The notes under the pieces were generated by a model, which saw only the letters and a list, made by a program, of their open reading frames with translations, was not told the origin of the DNA and did not search any database. This document shows positions 33,819 through 40,066 of a stretch of DNA of 40,066 nucleotides, piece by piece (position 1 is the first letter of the stretch; every line of letters begins with the position of its first letter). Origin of the DNA: Gammaproteobacteria bacterium (lineage in GTDB: Bacteria; Pseudomonadota; Gammaproteobacteria; Arenicellales; JAANXG01); contig JAHEIO010000029.1 in the NCBI GenBank assembly GCA_024639325.1, positions 1-40,066 of the forward strand. Reading direction: 5' to 3'. The position numbers and the translations under genes were made by a program.

Positions 33819-35273
33819 ATAAAGCGATTTATTGAAGGCGAGCCGCGAGCACAGATCAGTTTGCCACCCGAATGTTTGGATGATTATGTAGATGAAGATA
33901 ACTCGGTCCGGGTTATCGAAGCATTTATTGATGCGCTTGATTTAGGGGAGATGGGTTTTAGTGCAGTGAATCCCCATGATACGGGGAGGCCTGCCTATCA
34001 CCCCTCCGTAATGTTGAAGCTATGTGTATACGGATATCTGAATCGAATTCATTCGAGCCGGTGTCTGGAACGGGAGACGGGGCGTAATGTTGAGCTGATG
34101 TGGTTGACGGGTCGATCAAAGCCCGACTTCGAGACGATAGCCAATTTTCGCTGAACCAACGGCAAGGCAATCCGCAAGGTTTATCGTGAGTTTATTGTCC
34201 GTTGTCGCAAACTGGACCTGCTGAGTCAGACACTGGTGGCGATAGATGGGAGCAACTTCAAAGCGGACAACAATCGGGACCGGAACCTGAATCCGTCGAA
34301 GGTATCACGTCGCCTTAAAGAGATCGAAGGGAGCATCGAGCGATATTTGTATCGTCTGGACAAAGCGGATCAAACAGCTGGAGGCTGAACTCCATAACAC
34401 GCCGGAGAAGCAGATATCACTGACTGACCCGGATGCACGATCCTTGAGAAGCAGAGGAGCTGGGATTGTCGGCTATAATGTACAGGCGGCGGTCGATACC
34501 AAACACCACCTGATTATTGGCCATGAGGTGACGAATGAATACAGCGATCGCGGACAGTTGTTTTCCATGGTACTGCAAGCTCAGGCGGCGATGGAGGTTG
34601 ATGAACTAAAAGTCGTCGCGGATCGGGGTTACTTCAAGAATGTAGAGATTCTGGCGTGTGCCGAAGCGGGTATCGCAGCCGTTGTGCCAAGACCTCAGAC
34701 TTCGAATAATAAAGCAGCAAGTCTTTTTGATCGGGAAGATTTTCATTATGTACCTAAAGATGACGAGTATCGATGTCCGGCGGGCGAACGCCTGCCCAAG
34801 CGGACGACGATGCAACAGGATGGCATGACTTTGTATCGATATTGGAGTTCGAATTGTCAGTCTTGCGAACTGAAATCCCGATGTACAACGGGTAAAGAAC
34901 GGTGCGTATCACGCTGGGAACACGAGGACGTGCTTGAAGCCATGCAGGATCGGCTTGATCGACAGCCGGAGAAGATGCTGATTCGCCGGGACACAGTAGA
35001 ACACCCATTCGGGACGCTCAAACGTTGGATGGGGTCAGAACACTTCCTGACCAGAACTTTCGAGCATGTCAGCACCGAGATGAGTCTGCATGTGCTCGCC
35101 TACAATCTAAAAAGAGTGATGAACATTGTAGGTATCGAGGCACTGATAGGCGCCATCCGCGCCTTATTTATCGTTTTTATGGTCGTAATTTGCGTTATCA
35201 GGCGAGCGTATACGGCATCTGGACGTCATTTGGCGGTCATAAACTGAAACCAATCCAAAACCTTAAAATATAA
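33819..35273 (+). pseudogene. IS1182 family transposase, decayed
   Basis: Where the family starts MKRFIEGE the sequence has ATA AAG CGA TTT at 33819, so the start codon is lost. It continues LPPECLDDYVDEDNSVRVIE, RPAYHPSVMLKLCVYGYLNR and VELMWLTGRSKPDFETIANF to a TGA at 34152, then in frame FIVRCRKLDLLSQTLVAIDG. Near 34360 (RYLYRLDKADQ) part of the linker is missing and the frame changes to QLEAELHNTPEKQISLTDPD. The catalytic middle is intact (IVGYNVQAAVDTKHHLIIGH, ADRGYFKN, HEDVLEAMQDRL, VEHPFGTLKRWMG). A last shift near 35168 ends the match. At least four lesions. It lies directly behind the IS110 element and in front of the cytochrome operon. Confidence 0.85.
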
Positions 35274-35376
35274 ACGTCCATTACCTAGCCCGATAGCTTC
35301 GCCAATTCGCCGCGCTGTTTTTACACGGTCTCTGCCCGAAGCGGGCACCCTGATACCTCTCTATCGTTCAAGAAAC

Positions 35377-35396
35377 TACCTCACAAAAGTGAGGTA
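35377..35396 (+). promoter_or_regulatory. Perfect palindrome TACCTCAC-N4-GTGAGGTA
   Basis: TACCTCACAAAAGTGAGGTA has two perfect 8-bp arms around AAAA. There is no T run after it, so it reads more like an operator or a hairpin than a terminator. It lies 106 bases before the FNR box and just behind the IS remnant, so it could also belong to the insertion sequence end. Confidence 0.4.
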
Positions 35397-35501
35397 TTAC
35401 AAATCGTATGAAGGGTTCTACGAATGGCGGCTTTGGCCTCAATCCAGCCCTCATAATTCGCAATGGTTGAAATCGGGCATCGTATTTAAAAAATGTAAAT
35501 A

Positions 35502-35515
35502 TTGATCTGGATCAA
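35502..35515 (+). promoter_or_regulatory. Perfect FNR box upstream of the cytochrome operon
   Basis: TTGATCTGGATCAA matches the FNR/Anr consensus TTGAT-N4-ATCAA at all ten positions. It ends 82 bases before the cytochrome ATG. This fits an anaerobically induced respiratory gene. The polymerase site is not clear, so activation geometry is unresolved. Confidence 0.7.
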
Positions 35516-35597
35516 ATTAGCTAGAATTATTTGTAATCAAAAAGTTTGTCAATACTGCATAATTAGGGTCGCTAATAACCCCATAGGAAACAAGAAA

Positions 35598-37976
35598 ATG
35601 GTGAAGGTCTTAGCGTCCCCCCTGAAGTTCATAATCGCTCCGTTTCTGTTCCTAATTGCCACACCCGCATTAGCGAACATAGGCTGTTTGAGTTGTCACC
35701 AGGGTATCGAATCGATCCGCCAGGAAAACAGCGCGATGATGCAGTTGATCAAAGCTTTGGCGGTGCCTCATGGAGATGCGGGGGGGTGTGTCATTTGCCA
35801 CGGTGGTGACCCCACGGCGACCGAGGCCGAAGCTGCGCACAGCGGTTCACCCGATGCACTTATGAAGGACAATGGGCCTCAATTGTTCTACCCAGACCCT
35901 GGGGCGATGGATGTAAACAAGTTTACCTGTGGACAAGCGGCCTGTCATAAAGGCTATGGGGAGCGGCTGGAGAAGTCACTGATGAACACAGAGGCCGGAA
36001 AGATCCAGGGAAACTTGCATACCTGGGGTATCCCGGAAGTACAGAATTATCAAGTGCCGTGGGGCAACTATGATGTTACAGATGAAGACGGGCAGGTGCC
36101 TGTCGTCGGTACGGATGAATATAAATCCTATATGCAGGCGATGATCTCTGCACATCCGGATCAGTTTCCCACCGAACTCAAGCAAGTTCCGAATCCGACC
36201 GTGGAGGAAATTGAAGCCGACCCGAAACTGGCCGGTTTTACTTACCAGCGTCAACAGTGCCAGCGTTGCCACGTTACGGTCAAAGGCCGTGAGAAACGTG
36301 GTGATTTTCGCGGCCAGGGTTGTTCATCCTGTCATATTCCCTATGCCAACGACGGTTTCTATGAAGGTGGTGATCCAACCATCAACAAGGACGAACCCGG
36401 ACACCTGTTAACCCACCAGATACAGGGTACGCGAGAAGCCGTGATCAAGCACGGCGACATAGAATACTCTGGGATTCCCGTCGAAACCTGTAATTCTTGT
36501 CACAATCGCGGCAAGCGCATCGGCGTGACCTATCAAGGTTTGATGGAGTTTCCTTACGGTTCGCCATGGACCCACAGCGGCGGCAAGCAGCCCAAGCTGC
36601 ATACGAAGAATTACCTGTTTATTTCCGATGACCTGCATCATCAGATTACGTCCCGGCCGGGTAACCCGGAGGGCGGATTATTGTGCCAGGATTGTCACAC
36701 CACGGTGGATATGCATGGTGACGGAAATATTTTTGGTACAACTCTGGCGCAGGTTGAAATTGAATGTGAAGACTGCCACGGCACACCCGAAAAGTATCCG
36801 TGGGAATTAGCCCTTGGACACGGCGAGGAATTCGATAAAGAACTAACTGATACGCCCAGAGGTCTGTCGGATGCGCCGGGCGCCGAAGCGGGTTTTGGCA
36901 CGCTGTATTCGAAAAAAGACGGCTATCTGAAAACCACGCGTGGAAATCCATTCGGAAATGTGGTGAAAGATGGGGACCGGGTCACTATGCATTCGGCGAC
37001 GGGAAACGATTTCGAAGTTCCGCTGCTTAGAAAGTTGATGGTCGATGACACCTGGAAAAGCCCTGATGCGAAGGTCGCTATGGCCGCAGTGAAAAAGCAT
37101 GCGCAAAACCTTGAATGTTACGCCTGTCATGCTTCCTGGGTCCCGCAGTGTTACGGTTGCCACGTTAAAGTTGACTACGGCAAAGATAAAGACGGTATGC
37201 CGTTACAGGACACCGATTGGGTCGCTTCCGGCACCGAACGGAATCCGGATGGGTCAACCGCGGAGTCACCGCTTGGCGTGAAAGGGATACAGAGCCCGGG
37301 CAAAGTCAGTGAAACCCGTTCGTATCTGCGTTGGGAAGAACCCGTACTGGGAATCAATGGTGAAGGGCGGGTAACGCCTTTGATGCCCGGCTGCCAAGTC
37401 CTTTGGACGGTCATCGATCGCGAAGGTACGACGCTGGTCCATAATGACATCGCAGAATCGGAGGATGAACGCGCGATGCTTGGGCAGGAACGAACCCCAC
37501 TGGGAATCGATATGGCGCCGGTGCAACCCCATTCCGCTCAGCGCAAGGCCCGAACCTGCGAATCGTGCCACAACAACCCGAAGGCGCTTGGTTATGGTAT
37601 TGCCGGCGGTGTATTCCAGACACGCTACCCGGTGGACATCGTGGAAGATTTGATCGACCAGAAAACCGGCAAGGTGATTCCAAAACGTCATCAGATTCAG
37701 GTGGCCAAAATCGAAAAACTGGATTTCGACTGGTCCACAATTGTCAAAGACGATCAACAGGTGCAAACCGTCGGTACGCATTGGCCGTTGTCGAAGGCTC
37801 TGCCCAAGGAAGTGAGGGACGGCATGGAGCGGACCGGCCTGTGTCTTGGCTGTCACCGCGAAATGACGAACGCGGAGTTGTGGGCGAAGGTATCGGAACC
37901 CGGGACCCTTAACGATGCGCAACACATCGAGATGCTGAATAAGATGTTGCGTAGCTACGCGAAAACCAAGGAATAG
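35598..37976 (+). CDS. Twelve-heme periplasmic cytochrome c
   Basis: 792-residue exported multiheme cytochrome. The start at 35598 gives MVKVLASPLKFIIAPFLFLI, a Sec signal peptide cut after PALA, with AGGAAACAAGAAA in front. Heme motifs by Cys position: CxxCH at 30, 64, 221, 242, 298, 363, 390, 507, 518, 654 and 749, plus CGQAACH at 111, a CX4CH type known from some cytochromes c3. That makes twelve predicted hemes. There are conserved-looking pairs CYACHASWVPQCYGCH (507-522) and long heme-free segments (120-220, 395-505, 525-650) that may form a catalytic or docking domain. It does not look like NrfA, octaheme tetrathionate reductase or MtrA, so I cannot name the substrate. An FNR box upstream and the coexported TPR and unknown proteins point to an anaerobic periplasmic reductase or electron conduit. 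Confidence 0.92.
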   Translation: MVKVLASPLKFIIAPFLFLIATPALANIGCLSCHQGIESIRQENSAMMQLIKALAVPHGDAGGCVICHGGDPTATEAEAAHSGSPDALMKDNGPQLFYPDPGAMDVNKFTCGQAACHKGYGERLEKSLMNTEAGKIQGNLHTWGIPEVQNYQVPWGNYDVTDEDGQVPVVGTDEYKSYMQAMISAHPDQFPTELKQVPNPTVEEIEADPKLAGFTYQRQQCQRCHVTVKGREKRGDFRGQGCSSCHIPYANDGFYEGGDPTINKDEPGHLLTHQIQGTREAVIKHGDIEYSGIPVETCNSCHNRGKRIGVTYQGLMEFPYGSPWTHSGGKQPKLHTKNYLFISDDLHHQITSRPGNPEGGLLCQDCHTTVDMHGDGNIFGTTLAQVEIECEDCHGTPEKYPWELALGHGEEFDKELTDTPRGLSDAPGAEAGFGTLYSKKDGYLKTTRGNPFGNVVKDGDRVTMHSATGNDFEVPLLRKLMVDDTWKSPDAKVAMAAVKKHAQNLECYACHASWVPQCYGCHVKVDYGKDKDGMPLQDTDWVASGTERNPDGSTAESPLGVKGIQSPGKVSETRSYLRWEEPVLGINGEGRVTPLMPGCQVLWTVIDREGTTLVHNDIAESEDERAMLGQERTPLGIDMAPVQPHSAQRKARTCESCHNNPKALGYGIAGGVFQTRYPVDIVEDLIDQKTGKVIPKRHQIQVAKIEKLDFDWSTIVKDDQQVQTVGTHWPLSKALPKEVRDGMERTGLCLGCHREMTNAELWAKVSEPGTLNDAQHIEMLNKMLRSYAKTKE

Positions 37977-38004
37977 CCAATCGTCAGACTGACGGGTTCC
38001 GGCG

Positions 38005-38808
38005 ATGTGCGCCAGGCTTAAGTCGAGGGCATTCGGCGCTATCATTGGCAGCATACTGCTGCCAATGATAGTGAGTTGCGACGTTAGTAGTGATCCTGCG
38101 AGTATACCGGCCGACAGCGACCGTCAAGACGTTTCGGAGAGCGACACCCGGTTTGGTTTAGCAAGGCCTCCAGTGCCTTCCGCCCATGGTGCTTATGATC
38201 CGCACAATCAGCTGTCCCCGTCGCAGCATGTCAAAGTCGCCTTGCAACACAAATCGGAAGGGCGATTGCCGATGGCGATTGACACACTGACAAATGCACT
38301 TGACCGTTACGATAACGATCAACTGCTGTTGTCGGTAAGGAGCAGCTTGTATTTGGAAGCCAAACAGTACAGCCCTGCGCTTCAGGATATGAACGTTGCT
38401 CTACAAAAAGCTCCGAGTAATTCATCCTTGCTGATAAATCGGGCGAAGGTGTATTCGCAATTCGGCCGACTAGATGACGCGCTCACCGATTTGAACAAGG
38501 CCATCACCATTGATGAGAATCTGGTTGCTGCCTATTTCAATCGTGGAACGATTCACCATCAAAAGGGCGACTACAAACTAGCTCTCTATGATTTCACCCG
38601 ATGTATCAATATCGATCCGCATATGGCAGGCCCGTATTTTAATCGTGCTGCCACGCTCGATTTGTTGGGAGATAACGGCGCGGCCATTGCCGATATCCAG
38701 AATTTCATCGAACTGACAGACAACGAGGTATGGAAACAGAAAGCCGAGGAGTTGTTGTCGCTATGGCAGCACGCGTCGGAGTCGGAAAGTAACAGCACTG
38801 ATGGCTAA
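38005..38808 (+). CDS. TPR-repeat lipoprotein of the cytochrome operon
   Basis: 267-residue lipoprotein. The signal segment GAIIGSILLPMIVSC ends in a lipobox (IVS-C25). After a 45-residue polar linker, four to five tetratricopeptide repeats follow (about residues 75-250), for example AAYFNRGTIHHQKGDYKLAL and LLINRAKVYSQFGRLDDALT. Such proteins scaffold complexes at the periplasmic face; here it probably helps assemble or anchor the cytochrome 28 bases upstream. The sequence coding for the signal peptide contains a perfect 15-bp hairpin (38039-38071). No strong ribosome binding site precedes the ATG (GGTTCCGGCG), so translation may depend on the upstream gene. Confidence 0.85.
   Translation: MCARLKSRAFGAIIGSILLPMIVSCDVSSDPASIPADSDRQDVSESDTRFGLARPPVPSAHGAYDPHNQLSPSQHVKVALQHKSEGRLPMAIDTLTNALDRYDNDQLLLSVRSSLYLEAKQYSPALQDMNVALQKAPSNSSLLINRAKVYSQFGRLDDALTDLNKAITIDENLVAAYFNRGTIHHQKGDYKLALYDFTRCINIDPHMAGPYFNRAATLDLLGDNGAAIADIQNFIELTDNEVWKQKAEELLSLWQHASESESNSTDG
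38039..38071 (+). other. Perfect 15-bp hairpin inside the TPR gene
   Basis: Arms CTATCATTGGCAGCA (38039-38053) and TGCTGCCAATGATAG (38057-38071) are fully complementary around TAC. This very stable stem begins 34 bases after the TPR start codon and 63 bases after the cytochrome stop. No T run follows. In mRNA it could protect the cytochrome message from 3' decay or dampen TPR translation. Structure seen, role inferred. Confidence 0.7.
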
Positions 38809-38822
38809 GTAAAAGCTAACTC

Positions 38823-39404
38823 GTGACTGATTTGACTTGGCATCTTAGGGTACTTGTCGCTCTATCCTTGCTCTTAACGGGGGGCAGGTTTGCACAGGCG
38901 TTGACATTCGACGATTTACTAGCTGAAGCAGACCTAAAATACCGACAACCTAACGGATTTGGCATTGTCGAGACGCGTGTCAACGAAGTTCTGAGCTATG
39001 AGCAGGCGGTGAGACGGCAGGACAATGCCCTAGAAATCCGCTATTCAATCAGACCCCTTTTAAGAATGACCATTCAATATGAAGATCCGCACAATGCGGC
39101 ACCCGACCCAAACCACCTGTTTCCGAGGTTGTTTCAGTCCGTGGTGGATAACCTCTCGCAAGGCGGGTATGCGCCCGCAACCGAATATCCAATCGAGCAG
39201 GCGAAAGACTACTTCAATGCCGACTGGGCCGCTGCGGCGGTGCTGGATGTATCGCCGAAGTTCAGTCAGGAGTTCAGCCAGGCCTTGGTAGTTGCACTCC
39301 ACAAAAACAAATCGGCTGACGCGTATATGGTGTTCCTGTTCGACGACTACGAGAAAGTCAAAGTCGCTATCAAATCAAATTTGAACAGTCTGAAATTCAG
39401 GTAG
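38823..39404 (+). CDS. Exported protein of unknown function, third gene of cytochrome operon
   Basis: 193-residue protein with an N-terminal signal peptide (LRVLVALSLLLTGGRFAQA, cleavage before LTFDDL). The mature part has an ABC-like mix of helices and strands (EVLSYEQAVRRQDNALEIRY, HLFPRLFQSVVDNLSQGGY, ADAYMVFLFDDYEKVK). It has no Cys in the mature part, so it binds no heme itself. I do not recognise the family. It starts with GTG 14 bases after the TPR stop on the same strand and is the last gene of the operon. It is probably a periplasmic partner, for example a chaperone or docking subunit, but this is inferred from position only. Confidence 0.75.
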   Translation: MTDLTWHLRVLVALSLLLTGGRFAQALTFDDLLAEADLKYRQPNGFGIVETRVNEVLSYEQAVRRQDNALEIRYSIRPLLRMTIQYEDPHNAAPDPNHLFPRLFQSVVDNLSQGGYAPATEYPIEQAKDYFNADWAAAAVLDVSPKFSQEFSQALVVALHKNKSADAYMVFLFDDYEKVKVAIKSNLNSLKFR

Positions 39405-39640
39405 CCCTTCAACTTCTAGTTCTCATCTATAGGACCTGCGAGCCTGTCCTGTAGGGCGTCGCCCTATCCCGTCTACGCATCATTGGTCAACGCAATGGGT
39501 CCCAGCTAGCTGGTTGGCTGAAGACCGGACGCTCGGCATGTCGAGACTCGAACGGCGGTAACGGATTCTGCACCGCGTAACGTATAGAAAAGCTGATTGA
39601 CCGGAGTGAGTAGAGGGTGTGTGAAAAGTCAGAAATTGAG
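39405..39640. other. Region behind the cytochrome operon
   Basis: A short dyad TAGGGCG-T-CGCCCTA near 39452-39466 may help end transcription, but no T run follows. No coding sequence seen. Confidence 0.3.
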
Positions 39641-40066
39641 ATAATCACAAGGAGCTCCACTCGCTGTTTTCTTTTGATGACTTCAGGTGGTAGTTGGAGT
39701 CGCTTCATCTTCGCCCGGCTGCAATTCTTCTCCCGATTGTTCACCGCCCTGAACTTGCTGCCATCAATCGCCACTACCGCTTCCGACGACAGCTTCAGCT
39801 GGCGGCACAACACTACAAACTCTCGTCACACCGCACGGATCGCCTCGCCGTTGTCCTTCCTGAAATCCGCAATCGTCTTGAAATCCGGTGTCAAACGGCT
39901 CGTCAGCCACATCAACTCCACACTACGCTGCGCTTTCCGGTCCAATCGCCGGCTCGACTGCAGCTGATTCAGATAACCGTCGATGTATATCTTCAGCATC
40001 GTCCAAGGGTGATAGGCCGGTCGCTCCATATCGCTTCGTACATCCTTGAACCCCAAACCAGACAAC
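39640..40066 (-). pseudogene. IS1182 family transposase, second remnant, cut by window edge
   Basis: On the minus strand from the window edge: LGFKDVRSDMERPAYHP, MLKIYIDGYLNQLQSSRRLD, VELMWLTSRLTPDFKTIADF and RKDNGEAIRAV, then a TGA at 39828-39826, and in the same frame REFVVLCRQLKLSSEAVVAI and DGSKFRAVNNREKN. The match ends near KMKRL (about 39700), so the gene is nonsense-mutated and truncated. It is related to, but not identical with, the remnant at 33819-35273, and has the opposite orientation. Confidence 0.8.

Larger units (their letters stand above)
35274..35597 (+). other. Promoter region of the twelve-heme cytochrome operon
   Basis: 324 non-coding bases between the IS1182 remnant and the cytochrome start. 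It contains a perfect 8-bp palindrome (35377-35396) and a perfect FNR box (35502-35515), described separately. No good -10 hexamer is found at the class II distance from the box. Confidence 0.55.

Noticed and set aside
1-40066. CRISPR arrays, tRNA or rRNA genes, prophage modules
   Set aside because: Looked for regularly spaced repeats, tRNA-like cloverleaf cores and structural phage genes; none was seen by eye. A tRNA scan could still find a missed gene.

Overview
The window reads as chromosome of a gammaproteobacterium, probably aquatic or sediment-dwelling with a facultatively anaerobic respiratory life. This is inferred from protein style (Kef antiporter, CorC, MscS, DUF502, a group 3b NiFe hydrogenase, FNR-type sites, multiheme cytochrome c) and not from any rRNA or marker gene; no tRNA or rRNA was seen. 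Gene density is uneven: compact operons alternate with 0.4-1.2 kb stretches of decayed genes, repeats and IS remnants, so this is an accessory, eroding part of the genome.

Layout. 1-3.7 kb: a double cupin of ChrR type, a GFA-family zinc protein, a small basic protein whose N-terminus resembles the inhibitory region of mitochondrial ATPase inhibitor IF1, a 1.2 kb stretch without a convincing gene, and a two-EF-hand mini protein. 4.0-7.2 kb (minus): Kef-type cation/proton antiporter and a CorC/CNNM-type transporter. 7.4-8.0 kb (minus): a DUF123 gene framed by two attC-like sites, which looks like a lone integron cassette without integrase. 8.1-12.7 kb (minus): a tight operon for a group 3b NAD(P)-linked NiFe hydrogenase (beta, gamma, small, large subunit, maturation protease) with successive start/stop overlaps. 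13-19 kb: a nonsense-mutated tyrosine recombinase, a secreted lectin-like protein, two copies of a dispersed repeat, a strong palindrome over a -10 box, a Crp/Fnr-family regulator, a broken patatin lipoprotein and a broken outer-membrane barrel.

19-24.4 kb (minus): outer-membrane barrel, DUF3604 protein and secreted sulfatase, likely one catabolic or export locus. 24.9-27.3 kb (plus): MscS channel, DUF502 membrane protein and a tiny translationally coupled lipopeptide ORF. 27.6-30.7 kb (minus): a very large membrane patatin with a von Willebrand A-like domain inserted between its two catalytic halves, now frameshifted. 31-31.8 kb (minus): an outer-membrane barrel with a textbook FNR promoter (perfect box centred 41.5 bp from the predicted start, plus TATAAT).

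32.4-40 kb: an IS110/IS1111-type element with inverted repeats and three frameshifts, a decayed IS1182-type transposase, then a three-gene operon (twelve-heme periplasmic cytochrome c, TPR lipoprotein, unknown exported protein) preceded by a second perfect FNR box. At the window edge lies a second IS1182-type remnant in the opposite orientation, so the cytochrome operon is bracketed by related insertion sequences. The strongest candidates for something new are this cytochrome operon, the integron-like DUF123 cassette, the patatin/VWA fusion and the bacterial IF1-like protein.
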